A stretch of 64,000 nt of DNA from Flavobacterium petrolei. GTDB taxonomy: Bacteria; Bacteroidota; Bacteroidia; Flavobacteriales; Flavobacteriaceae. Position numbers and translations under genes: made by a program. The number at the start of each line of letters is the position of its first letter. Position 1 is the stretch's first letter. The stretch covers positions 124,001 to 188,000 of the forward strand of contig NZ_QNVY02000004.1 of NCBI RefSeq assembly GCF_003314435.2, written 5' to 3'. This document shows positions 7,329 to 15,960 of this stretch, one piece after another. The notes under the pieces are model-generated. The model did not search any database, was not told the origin of the DNA, and saw only the letters and a list, made by a program, of their open reading frames with translations.

Positions 7329-7488
7329 ATTAATTTGATTTATAATTACTCAAAAGCTTCCAATCTTACAGAAAATAGTTCCTCATCTCCCCTCAATTAT
7401 ATTAGCTATTTTTGCTACTATGTGGGACAATTTTAGAACCATTTTCTGTAAGATTGGAAGCTTTTGAGTAATTATAAATCAAATTAAT
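7329..7488. repeat. Inverted repeat with 53-bp arms
   Basis: Arms 7329-7381 and 7436-7488 are complementary except at one position (7377), separated by 54 bp. The right arm lies inside dispersed repeat A copy 3; the left arm is an inverted duplicate of it. Near-identity implies a recent duplication or selection for pairing. The left arm directly adjoins the tRNA-like fragment. Confidence 0.85.
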
Positions 7489-7545
7489 ATAGCTTGCAAA
7501 ACATTATATTTATTCTTAATTGCATATCCGCTTATACTTAGAAGG
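7424..7545. repeat. Dispersed repeat A, copy 3 (diverged)
   Basis: Shares gggacaatt, AACCATTTTCTGTAAGATTG, a ttttgagta word and an attatatttattcttaat block with the copies at 938 and 11569. The middle part differs. It lies in the gene-free stretch before the psiE-like gene. Confidence 0.5.
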
Positions 7546-7903
7546 TCCACTTTTTGCTAATTACTTCACAAGTACTTTATTTTGTTCCAAGAGAAATCCA
7601 CCATAATTATTTATTAAAGGGTGTCGCTATCAGTAACCCTCAATGTTTTCAATTCGTTTCTCCTTTTGTATTTCTAATTGGAATGGGACTACTTTATTCT
7701 GTTTCATAAAAAATTATAGTAAACTCTTTCTCTGCTGACCCATAATTAACCAAGTTATATGTTGCCATTGTCTTTAAAATTTTTGTTGTTTTTTTAAGAT
7801 TAAATCGCTAAATTAGTTTTCTATATTTCAATAAATCAAATAGTTATGTTTAAGATGAACCCTAGCATTTATATATAGCTCTAATCTGCTAAAAAGAAAT
7901 AAT
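7546..7903. other. Gene-free stretch before the psiE-like gene
   Basis: No convincing frame is visible. It contains a 20-bp word (7573-7592, ending tttgttccaaga) that recurs exactly at 11241-11260 on the other side of the psiE/ATPase pair, with weaker similarity continuing for about 25 bp. Otherwise AT-rich sequence, presumably holding the promoter for the gene at 7904; I saw no clear TAnnTTTG element. Confidence 0.4.
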
Positions 7904-8338
7904 ATGAAAAGTGATGAACAATTTTCAAGAATAATTATAGGTATCAATAAAAACATAATTCGTATTCTAATTAGCATTATGACTGTAATGTTAATACTGG
8001 GTACAATACAACTTATCTTTTTAGAATTTAAAAAAATTACTAATCCCCCTTATTTATTGATAGAAGTTTCCACTTTAGTCGAGGTATTTAATTTAATATT
8101 GATTATTGCAGTAGGATATGAGCTTATAAAAGCATTGCTATTAATTATTTCATCTAATACAATTCCTACTGTTCCAATTATAGAGATCTCAATTATCGCT
8201 ATCTCGACAAAAATAATCACACTGGATATAAAGCAAACAAATAGTAATGTTATTATAAGTTTAGCTTTATTAATTGCTGCCTTAGGACTTAGTTATTTTT
8301 TGTTGAAATTTTGTAAGGCATCGCAAAACAAAGCCTAA
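7904..8338 (+). CDS. PsiE-like small integral membrane protein
   Basis: A 144-residue, very hydrophobic protein with four probable membrane helices (about 20-40, 55-75, 85-105, 115-138). The layout, including PPYLLIEVSTLVEVFNLILI and the following VGYELIKALLLII, matches the PsiE (phosphate-starvation-inducible) family, whose biochemical role is not settled. The ATG is preceded by an A-rich leader. It lies 74 bp upstream of the calcium-type ATPase gene on the same strand; co-transcription is likely, which would suggest a joint role in ion homeostasis or envelope stress. That link is an inference. Confidence 0.65.
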   Translation: MKSDEQFSRIIIGINKNIIRILISIMTVMLILGTIQLIFLEFKKITNPPYLLIEVSTLVEVFNLILIIAVGYELIKALLLIISSNTIPTVPIIEISIIAISTKIITLDIKQTNSNVIISLALLIAALGLSYFLLKFCKASQNKA

Positions 8339-8412
8339 ACAAAATTAGTGACAACGTATTTGAATGATTCAATTGTATTCAAAAAATGAAGTAACTATAA
8401 ATTGAAGTTGTT

Positions 8413-11145
8413 ATGGATAATTTACTGCAAAATAATGAATGGCATTCCGTTTCTTGTAATGATGTATTAGAGAGCCTTAATGCTTCTTCTGAAGGTATTA
8501 GTACAACAGATGCCGAGAAGCGAATGAAAATAGCTGGTTCAAATATTCTGTACAGGCAAACAAGAGAAAGTGCCTTTAAAATTTTGCTAAGGCAATTTAT
8601 GAACCCGCTAATATATGTTCTTCTTGCTGCTACCATCCTTGCTATAGCGATGGGCAAAATAACCGATGGAATAGTAGTGTTTAGTGTAATAATCATCAAT
8701 GGTGTTATTGGGTTTATTCAAGAATATCAGGCAGGGAAAACCATTCAGGGGCTTCTCCAATTAATGCCTGAAAATGCTACGGTAATGAGAGATGGAAAGC
8801 AAAAAAACATCCCGGCTGCTGATCTTGTTCCAGGGGATTATGTATTGCTTCAGGCTGGAGACAAGGTATCTGCAGATATGCGGCTTACTTTCGTAAAAAA
8901 TATGCAGTGTAATGAATCTGTCCTTACTGGAGAATCTTTACCGGTAGAAAAAAATACGGATATTATTGCCACTAACATTGGAATTGCTGACCGTAGGAAT
9001 ATGGTTTTTAGCGGGACATTGATTACTTCCGGAAAAGCGGAAGGTGTAGTTGTTTTAACAGGTATCAAAACCGAGATTGGTAAAATTTCCGCACTGCTAA
9101 AAACCACAGCCTCTGTAAAGTCTCCACTCACAAAATCTCTTGAAAAAATTGCAAGGGGGATTACGTTATCTATCATCTCTATTGGAATTTTAGTTTTTCT
9201 TATAGGAATATCTCGTAATTATTCTTTGATAGATGCGATTTTTTCTGCCATTATTCTTGCCGTAGCAGCTATCCCTGAGGGATTGCCTGCTGTTATCACT
9301 ATCGCTTCAGCTATCGGTGTTAAGCGCATGGCAAATAGACATTCTATTATCAGGCACTTATCTGCGGTAGAAACCTTGGGTAGTACCACTGTTATCTGCT
9401 CAGACAAAACAGGAACACTCACCCTTAACGAAATGACCGTGCAGGTACTTTGGAACGGAGCGCAAAAATTCAATGTTACAGGCGTAGGTATTAATACAAA
9501 TGGTAAAATTTTAAAAAACGATTCCGATGAGGAAGCAACTGATGACGAAATTGGGGAACTTCTGCGGGCTGCTGCACTGTGCAATGACGCAACACTTCAG
9601 CTTAAAGAAGGACATTGGAAAGCAGTTGGCGATCCGACCGAGGTTGCTCTTATAGCGGTAGCTGGGAAATTTGAAATAAGCGAGGGCGAATTAAGAAGCA
9701 AATGGCAAAGACTTGATGAATTACCCTTTGATTCTGAAAAAAAAATAATGGCTACTCTTCATTTATCCCCTTCCGGTGAAAAAGTAATTTATCTTAAAGG
9801 CGCACCTGAATCAGTTATTCCCCTTTTATTAAATAGCGATAATTCATCTATTGTATTTAACACAGAACTGGTACGAGAGGAGGCTTTACAAATAGCAGAA
9901 ACAGGAATGAGAGTCTTAGCTTTCGCTTCCAAAACATTGGATACCGAACATTCTTCGCACATTACTGAAGATGATCTTTGTGATTTTTATTTTTTAGGGA
10001 TACAGGCCATGAGTGACCCTCCAAGGATGGAAGTAAAAGAAGCTATAGAAACCTGCCATAATGCAGGTATTACTGTGAAAATGATTACCGGTGACCATCC
10101 GTCAACAGCCACGGCAATAGGCTTGCAACTTGGGTTTAAAAATGCGGAAAGAGTTATCACGGGAAAGGAACTTCAGAATTTAAATGCTGAGGAATTTCAG
10201 GAGGTCGTAAAAAAAACAAATATTTTCGCACGGGTTTCTCCCGAAGATAAATTAAATCTAGTAAAAGCCCTTCAGGCCAACGGGGAAGTGGTAGCCATGA
10301 CAGGAGACGGTGTAAATGATGCTCCGGCACTTAAACGTGCAGATATTGGCATAGCTATGGGTATCAGTGGTACTGCTGTTGCCAAAGAGGCGGCAGACAT
10401 GATCTTGGCAGATGATAATTTTGAAAGTATCAAGGCCGCTGTTGAAGAAGGCCGCAGAGTATTTGATAACCTTTTGAAATCTATTGTATTTCTTCTGCCA
10501 ACAAGCATAGGATTGGGATTGGTTATTTTTACTGCCGTGCTATTCTTTCCCACAGAAGGGGGAATTCTACTTATCCCTATGCAGCCTGTTCAGGTATTAT
10601 GGATCAATCTAATAACAGCCGTTGCCTTGTCATTGCCGCTTGCACTTGAAGCAATGGAGCCTAATGTAATGAATCGTCTGCCACGTAAACCCAACATACC
10701 ACTGTTAAGTTCCTTGATAATCTTTAGAATGGTACTGGTTTCTCTAGTAATGGCAGGTGGCACCATAGGACTATTTCTTTGGGAATATAACATTGAAATG
10801 ACCAGGGGAATTGGACATTCACAAGCAATTTCGGAAGCTCAAACAATGTCTGTTACAGCAATGGTTCTATTTCAGGTGTTTTATCTTATTGATTGCAGAT
10901 CTCTTCATTTCTCTGCCAATAAAATTGGGCTTTTCTCCAATCCATCTATTTATATCGGAATTGCAACAGTACTATTTGTTCATACCGCTTTTGTTTATTT
11001 TCCATTTATGAATCGTTGGTTTCATTCATCCCCATTAAAAGCGGAGGCTTGGGGAGTTTCTGCTGTGGTAGCATTTTCCATTCTAATAATTATTAGCATT
11101 GAAAAATGGATCCGCAGAAAATTTTTTAATAATATTAAAATGTAG
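8413..11145 (+). CDS. P-type cation-translocating ATPase, Ca2+-type (P2A)
   Basis: A 910-residue pump of normal length. In order: cation-ATPase N-terminal domain (about 5-75), membrane helices 1-2, actuator domain with LTGES (about 177-181), helices 3-4 with the ion-site motif PEGLPAV, phosphorylation loop CSDKTGTLT with the acceptor Asp331, nucleotide-binding domain with KGAPE, hinge MITGDHP, TGDGVNDAPALKRADIG, and a C-terminal six-helix block with a cation-ATPase C domain. PEGLPA and the N-D pair in the helix-6 region (VLWINLITAVALSLPLALE) fit P2A Ca2+ or related PMR1/PacL pumps that export Ca2+ or Mn2+. Ion preference cannot be fixed from sequence alone. Base composition looks a little richer in G and C than its neighbours, which may hint at transfer. 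Confidence 0.9.
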   Translation: MDNLLQNNEWHSVSCNDVLESLNASSEGISTTDAEKRMKIAGSNILYRQTRESAFKILLRQFMNPLIYVLLAATILAIAMGKITDGIVVFSVIIINGVIGFIQEYQAGKTIQGLLQLMPENATVMRDGKQKNIPAADLVPGDYVLLQAGDKVSADMRLTFVKNMQCNESVLTGESLPVEKNTDIIATNIGIADRRNMVFSGTLITSGKAEGVVVLTGIKTEIGKISALLKTTASVKSPLTKSLEKIARGITLSIISIGILVFLIGISRNYSLIDAIFSAIILAVAAIPEGLPAVITIASAIGVKRMANRHSIIRHLSAVETLGSTTVICSDKTGTLTLNEMTVQVLWNGAQKFNVTGVGINTNGKILKNDSDEEATDDEIGELLRAAALCNDATLQLKEGHWKAVGDPTEVALIAVAGKFEISEGELRSKWQRLDELPFDSEKKIMATLHLSPSGEKVIYLKGAPESVIPLLLNSDNSSIVFNTELVREEALQIAETGMRVLAFASKTLDTEHSSHITEDDLCDFYFLGIQAMSDPPRMEVKEAIETCHNAGITVKMITGDHPSTATAIGLQLGFKNAERVITGKELQNLNAEEFQEVVKKTNIFARVSPEDKLNLVKALQANGEVVAMTGDGVNDAPALKRADIGIAMGISGTAVAKEAADMILADDNFESIKAAVEEGRRVFDNLLKSIVFLLPTSIGLGLVIFTAVLFFPTEGGILLIPMQPVQVLWINLITAVALSLPLALEAMEPNVMNRLPRKPNIPLLSSLIIFRMVLVSLVMAGGTIGLFLWEYNIEMTRGIGHSQAISEAQTMSVTAMVLFQVFYLIDCRSLHFSANKIGLFSNPSIYIGIATVLFVHTAFVYFPFMNRWFHSSPLKAEAWGVSAVVAFSILIIISIEKWIRRKFFNNIKM

Positions 11146-11510
11146 TACTTGTTGAGAAAGGTATGTTTTTATATTAAAAGATAAATTTTTAATCAACAAG
11201 AGTTTATTTTAAGTATGAAGAATATATGGTTTATGCATACTACTTTATTTTGTTCCAAGACAAATACATTATAATTTTTCATCAAAGTATGCCGCAATCA
11301 TGAATATCTTAAGAAGATTAGAACAGCAAGTTAAGAAAAATTGTTACTTGAGTTAAGTACTTTTTTCTTTATCACAGATATGATATGACTCAATATTTTT
11401 TAAAAATTTAACATATGATTTATTTAATGCTGTAAAGGATTTGAACCGTAAACCCATCAAATATAAAGTGTTTTTAATCAATTAAAACTATCGACGATTT
11501 TGTCGAACCA
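11146..11510. other. Gene-free stretch after the ATPase
   Basis: No credible frame. It holds the second copy of the 20-bp word ending tgttccaaga (11241-11260) and another short T-loop-like word (ggatttgaacc at 11437-11447) resembling the tRNA-like fragment at 7303-7326 but lacking a foldable stem. Probably degenerate mobile-element or tRNA debris. Confidence 0.4.
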
Positions 11511-11553
11511 AAAAAAGCCTGCAAAATTAGTATTTTGTAGGCTTTTCTTTTTT
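11511..11553. terminator. Bidirectional intrinsic terminator
   Basis: AAAAGCCTGCAAAAT and ATTTTGTAGGCTTTT form a stem with one mismatch around tagt, with a run of A on the left and T (tcttttttat) on the right. It could end plus-strand transcription from the psiE/ATPase pair, although it is 370 bp beyond the ATPase stop. Confidence 0.7.
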
Positions 11554-11568
11554 ATTTGGGACCATTTC

Positions 11569-11699
11569 GGGAAAATTCTCGAATTATTTTCTGCAAGATT
11601 CAAAGCATTTGAGTATGCTTTCATCCATTTAATTTAGCCAATGACAACATTAAATTTATTCGTCAGCAGATATCCATTTTAACTTATTTATGTCCAACT
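11569..11699. repeat. Dispersed repeat A, copy 2
   Basis: Aligns almost without gaps with 938-1067: gaaaattctcgaa, TTTTCTGCAAGATT, AAAGCATTTGAGTATGC, tcatccatttaat, a ttaaatttattcgt block and atgtccaactt at the end. By eye well over three quarters of positions match. Same orientation as copies 1, 3 and 4. Confidence 0.7.
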
Positions 11700-11765
11700 T
11701 AATAAAGATATCAAAAATGTGAAGACTTATCAAAATATGGATTAGCCTTCTTCATAATGAGCAGT

Positions 11766-11835
11766 CTTGAAAAGCCTAGCAAATTTTATTGAAGATTATT
11801 ATAATATTGTTAATGTTAATGATGATTATTGAAAT
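11766..11835. repeat. Dispersed repeat B, copy 1 (3' flank of peroxidase gene)
   Basis: Shares cttgaaaag, an agatta block, an attgtta word and ttaatgatgatt with 21494-21556. Both copies lie within about 140 bp of the stop codon of the last gene of a minus-strand operon, so this may be a shared 3'-flanking element or a short insertion. Confidence 0.45.
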
Positions 11836-11851
11836 ATACTTTTATAAAATC

Positions 11852-13000
11852 TTATTCGGGCATTTTTGGTGTTGAAATTCGGCCGTTTGGTGTGCTTAGT
11901 GTTTCAATAAAAGCTAAAAGTGCATTAATTTCGGTTCTGTTTAAATCCAATTTTTTAAGAATAGGAGAAGTAACAGGAATTAAAGAATCGCGTGCTGTTC
12001 CTAAATATTTTTTTTGAATAACAGCAGGATTTCCCAAATTATAAAACTCAACAACATCCAGTAAACTAGGAAAATGTCCGTGATGCATCCAAGGTCTTGT
12101 ATTAGTAACCTCTCTTAAAGTTGGCGTTCTAAATTTTCCAAGATCTTTTTTGTCTCTAGTAACATTGTATCGACCAAAATCTTCATCCTTGGTCCCGAAC
12201 AATGATTGTCCGTCATTATGGAATTGATTGTCGCTAAAATAAGGTGTATTGTGACAGTTAATGCATTGCGCTTTGGTTCTGAACAAATGTAATCCGGTTA
12301 CTTGCTGATCTGTAAACGCATCTGATTTTCCGCTGACAAAGTCATCAAATTTACTTTTTGGGCTTTTTATTGTGCGTTCAAAAGTAGCAATCGCATATTG
12401 AATTCTTTGCAAAGTAACTTTTTCGTCACCAAAAGCTTCTGTAAATAATTTACCGTAGCCTTTTACAGCAACGATTTTATCTACAGCAATGGTTAGTTTT
12501 TCATTCATTTCCAATGGATCTGCAATAGGAAATTGCGCTTGATCTTCTAAGCTGGAAGCCCGCCCGTCCCAGAATAATGTTTTGGCATAACCTGAATTCA
12601 AAATGGTCATAGAATTTCGTTTTCCGTTTTGTCGGTTATGACCAAAAGAGCGCGTCAAATTATCCGTCCAGCCCAATTCAGGATTGTGGCAGGAAGCACA
12701 TGCGATTTGTCCGCTGACAGATAATCGGGGGTCAAAGAATAATGTTTTACCCAAAAAAACTTTTTCTTTTGAGTATTTATTGTACTCTGGAAACGTCATT
12801 TCCGGTAGTGGTCCAATATCTTGAAAAGTGGTTTTGTCTACATTCTTGTCCAAAGTAGGTTTTGGCCATGACGCTGGATTCCCGCTGGAATATAGTTGCC
12901 TTAAATCTTGTATGTCAATATATTCATTTTCATCGTCTGTTTTATAGGCGGACAAAAAAATCAACAAAGTGATCGGAAGTATGATGTGTTTTATTTTCAT
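11852..13000 (-). CDS. Di-haem cytochrome c peroxidase (CcpA/MauG family)
   Basis: A 382-residue exported protein with an N-terminal hydrophobic segment. It carries two c-type haem motifs, C101-A-S-C104-H105 and C246-I-N-C249-H250, and the family signatures KTLFFDPRLS, FGHNRQNGKRNS, LFWDGRASSLEDQA and KDLGKFRTPTLREV. The family usually reduces H2O2 in the periplasm with electrons from c-type cytochromes, but MauG-like members modify proteins. It is the last gene of the SusC/SusD operon, 21 bp beyond the lipoprotein gene. Such CCP genes beside TonB-dependent transporters suggest processing of an oxidisable or metal/haem ligand, which is an inference. Confidence 0.9.
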   Translation of the reverse strand: MKIKHIILPITLLIFLSAYKTDDENEYIDIQDLRQLYSSGNPASWPKPTLDKNVDKTTFQDIGPLPEMTFPEYNKYSKEKVFLGKTLFFDPRLSVSGQIACASCHNPELGWTDNLTRSFGHNRQNGKRNSMTILNSGYAKTLFWDGRASSLEDQAQFPIADPLEMNEKLTIAVDKIVAVKGYGKLFTEAFGDEKVTLQRIQYAIATFERTIKSPKSKFDDFVSGKSDAFTDQQVTGLHLFRTKAQCINCHNTPYFSDNQFHNDGQSLFGTKDEDFGRYNVTRDKKDLGKFRTPTLREVTNTRPWMHHGHFPSLLDVVEFYNLGNPAVIQKKYLGTARDSLIPVTSPILKKLDLNRTEINALLAFIETLSTPNGRISTPKMPE

Positions 13001-13021
13001 TTGTAACTACTATTAATAATT

Positions 13022-14491
13022 TTATAAACTAATTTCTTTGAGACAACTTTGAGTTATTGGAGCCGGTTTTGGATATATTCTGTTATTGAAAATCTTATAT
13101 TGTGAGGAAACAGTGCCACCAAACAATGCCGTATTACTTGCTTTTAATTCGAATGAAATTTCAAATAAACCAGCACTAATTTCCCTGTACGTTCCACCGC
13201 CAGAAATTCCTATGCTGTAACTTTTACCGTTTGTTCCTGCAATAGTAATGTATTGCGGAATTACTAAAACAGCACCTTTGGTTTTACTATTTCCATTTTC
13301 AGGGAAAAATTCAAGTGCCGAACTAATATTAAATCCTGGAGAATTTAAGGCAGAAATACTTTCATTCGAGAACCATCTTTTCAAACCGAAAGAATTTGTG
13401 GTATTGGTTCCCGTACTAACATTAAATCCAATTTTGAAAGCATGATGATACACATCATCTGCCGTGCTTGGGGTTCCTTTATCGCTATATAAAATAGCAT
13501 TCTCTGAACCAGCAGGAACAGCCACAGGAAATGTAAATGCGTTAAAAGTCTGCCACGCGCAAACACCACTTCTATCAAACCAATTCTCCCCATAAGTAAG
13601 GTAAAAAGGGCTAGATAAATCATAGAAATTTCTAGCTGTATTAGCAGTAATATCTCGGAGTGATTTAATAGGTTTCACGATTTGGAGCACTGAATTTCCT
13701 GTTGTCGAATACGCATTCGAATTGACTAATGCAATATTCGTTTGATAAAAAACATCATCATTATTTATCTTTTCCAATAGTTTCAAACGATAAGTAACGC
13801 TGTTTCTATTTTCTCCAAAATCATCGTGCGTTAACGAATAATTAAAACCATTTAAAAACTCAAACATTGTATTATCATTAATTTCCGAAGGTATAAAACC
13901 ATTTGGAAAATCAACTTTAAAAACAATTTCTTCACCTACTTCTCCTTTTATTTCAAACCTGTTTATCGGAAAAGTGTAAGTTGTTTTTACCTCATCCAGA
14001 TTCACTTCGAAACTATTATTAGGAGCTACAGTATTCAAATTTCCAAGAGTAATAGCTGGATCTGAGCTTTCTTCAAGTTTTAATGTAATCTTTTGTTTAG
14101 TATTCCATCTTTTGTCGAAAGACAAAAATATAGTATCCGTAAGTTGATTACCCAAAAATGAGATTTGGTCCAATGGTTTAACACTAAAACTATCACTATC
14201 TCCTGTTCCTGTTATGCTATAGGTTACAAAAACAGGTTTTTTCAATGTAGGCGACGTTAATGTTACTGGAATTTTCAATGTTTTCACGGATGTGTTCTTG
14301 TAACTGCTCACAGGAACTAATGCGCTGTTCACCGCAGGATATTGTAGCGGTACGTTGTTGCTACTCACCAATACATTGAACCGTACAAATGGATCTACAG
14401 CATTTGAACTTAATTGATAATCATCCTTTGAGCAAGCGGAAAACAGGCTTAGGATCAAAACGGCTATCGATATAATTTTAATAGGATTCAT
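13022..14491 (-). CDS. Outer-surface lipoprotein of a SusCD operon (unclassified)
   Basis: A 489-residue lipoprotein, start set at the ATG at 14489-14491 because a signal peptide with lipobox (LSLFSACSKDD) follows directly; an upstream in-frame start would add 18 residues without a signal sequence. The protein is beta-rich. The N-terminal 200 residues include tandem Ig- or Calx-beta-like strands (YSITGTGDSDSFSVKPLD, LSFDKRW, KITLKLEESSDPAITLG), and the C-terminal 200 are unclassified. The gene overlaps the susD-like gene by 14 bp, implying translational coupling, and is followed by the peroxidase gene. Accessory lipoproteins in this position commonly bind the ligand of the SusCD pair. I cannot assign a named family. 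Confidence 0.7.
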   Translation of the reverse strand: MNPIKIISIAVLILSLFSACSKDDYQLSSNAVDPFVRFNVLVSSNNVPLQYPAVNSALVPVSSYKNTSVKTLKIPVTLTSPTLKKPVFVTYSITGTGDSDSFSVKPLDQISFLGNQLTDTIFLSFDKRWNTKQKITLKLEESSDPAITLGNLNTVAPNNSFEVNLDEVKTTYTFPINRFEIKGEVGEEIVFKVDFPNGFIPSEINDNTMFEFLNGFNYSLTHDDFGENRNSVTYRLKLLEKINNDDVFYQTNIALVNSNAYSTTGNSVLQIVKPIKSLRDITANTARNFYDLSSPFYLTYGENWFDRSGVCAWQTFNAFTFPVAVPAGSENAILYSDKGTPSTADDVYHHAFKIGFNVSTGTNTTNSFGLKRWFSNESISALNSPGFNISSALEFFPENGNSKTKGAVLVIPQYITIAGTNGKSYSIGISGGGTYREISAGLFEISFELKASNTALFGGTVSSQYKIFNNRIYPKPAPITQSCLKEISL

Positions 14492-15959
14492 TTTGCTGTA
14501 AGTTTGAATTAAGATTAATATTCTTTCTTGGAATTGGCAATACAAATTTTGGAGACGGATAATCCAAACTACAGTTTAGCGACAAACATCCGTCGTTTCT
14601 TGATACGGACTTATTTCTTCTGGCCAAATCAAAAAACAAATGTCCTTCAAAGCAAAGTTCTTTTCTTCGTTCCAATAACAGGGCTTGTTCTAAATTATCA
14701 GTTGTGGTTAATAGGGTCGCTTTTGCTCTAGCTCTAATAGTATTGATATCGTTTTTGGCAGTCTCTAAATTTCCAAGTTCAAAGGCTGCTTCAGCACGAA
14801 TTAAATAGAGCTCGCTTAATCTAAAGGCGGAATATCCGGGATTGTCTTGCAACTTTTTGGTAAAAGAATAATTCACATTTACAAATACTCCATTGATCAA
14901 CGTAGGAAGTGCTTTTACTAAAAACAATTGCTTTCTAATATCAGTAGATTCATAAAGTCCTAATAAATCTTGGGAAGCCACGTATTTATTGTAATTTGTA
15001 TTGGAGAAATACCCAAAATAACTCGATAAAGAACCTCCAACTTCGCCACCGCTATCTCTGGGAATAGAAAACTCCAACAGATTTTCAGCAATTGGAACAT
15101 TAGTTTGTTCCCATTGTGAGATGTAATTTTCAGTTGGCGTTAATGAAACTTCCGAATTTAAAATAACATCGTTTGCAGTTGCAAAAGCATTCTGCCAATC
15201 GTTTTTAGATAGATATACTCGCGCCAATAATGCTTTGGTATTTATACTGTTGAAAAAGGAATATGATGGTCCTGCTAACAGCGATTTATCCGAAAAATTA
15301 TCCAAAGCCGCCGTGATATCCTCAATAATTAGAGAATAAGTGTTTGCCAAAGTTTCTCTTTTGGGATACGTAATGCCACCCGATAAACTTTTTTTGTTGT
15401 AGACAATTCCCAATTGTGCATCTGGAGAAGTGTTTCCTACAGCCTGACTGTAAATTAAACTTAACAAATAATGTGAATAGGCTCTTATTGCTAAAGCTTC
15501 GGCCTTGATTTGTTTTTTTTCAACATCAGATGCGTCTGGTAAAGCATCAACGTATTCTAAGATTAAATTGGTTTGATTTATTACATCATAACTTTCGTCA
15601 TAAAAAGTAGTGAAATCACTATCAAGCGCCTGGTCTTGGAACGAATACACATTTTCAAGATTTATTGGTATAGTAATCTGGCCTCTGCTGTTACCAGTTA
15701 TCGTAGGTGTAAACTTGAGATTCCCACCTTGTAAATCAGCATAAACTGCAAATCGTTCGCCTCTTACATTTGCTTCAAGCGATCCATAAGTGCCGTTCAA
15801 AGCGCTTAATATTCCTTTTTTTGTGGATAACTGTTCGGTAATCGAGGTTTGGGAACCGGGTTCTTGTTCTAAAAAATCACTGCAACTCTGCAATGCAAAA
15901 AGAACAAATAAAACCATTACTAATTGATACTTATATGTTGTTTTATAGTAGTTCATCAT
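14478..15959 (-). CDS. SusD/RagB-family outer-membrane lipoprotein
   Basis: A 493-residue SusD homologue. It has a signal peptide with lipobox LFALQSCSDFLEQEP, the usual family opening in which CxDFLE is typical, TPR-like helices with ALAIRAYSHYLLSLIYSQAVG, and the C-terminal RagB/SusD end including LSELYLIRAEAAFELGN, INTIRARA and LERRKELCFEGHLFFDLARRNK. SusD proteins form the lid of a SusC barrel and capture substrate. It starts 1 bp after the stop of the SusC-like gene and overlaps the following lipoprotein gene by 14 bp. The ligand is not evident; no glycosidase is in this operon, so it may not be a sugar. Confidence 0.9.
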   Translation of the reverse strand: MMNYYKTTYKYQLVMVLFVLFALQSCSDFLEQEPGSQTSITEQLSTKKGILSALNGTYGSLEANVRGERFAVYADLQGGNLKFTPTITGNSRGQITIPINLENVYSFQDQALDSDFTTFYDESYDVINQTNLILEYVDALPDASDVEKKQIKAEALAIRAYSHYLLSLIYSQAVGNTSPDAQLGIVYNKKSLSGGITYPKRETLANTYSLIIEDITAALDNFSDKSLLAGPSYSFFNSINTKALLARVYLSKNDWQNAFATANDVILNSEVSLTPTENYISQWEQTNVPIAENLLEFSIPRDSGGEVGGSLSSYFGYFSNTNYNKYVASQDLLGLYESTDIRKQLFLVKALPTLINGVFVNVNYSFTKKLQDNPGYSAFRLSELYLIRAEAAFELGNLETAKNDINTIRARAKATLLTTTDNLEQALLLERRKELCFEGHLFFDLARRNKSVSRNDGCLSLNCSLDYPSPKFVLPIPRKNINLNSNLQQNESY

Positions 15960-15960
15960 G

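Noticed and set aside
11427..11447. Second tRNA-like 3' fragment
   Set aside because: It shares the ggatttgaacc word with the first fragment, but the putative T-stem does not pair and no acceptor can be formed. Noted only within the gene-free stretch entry.
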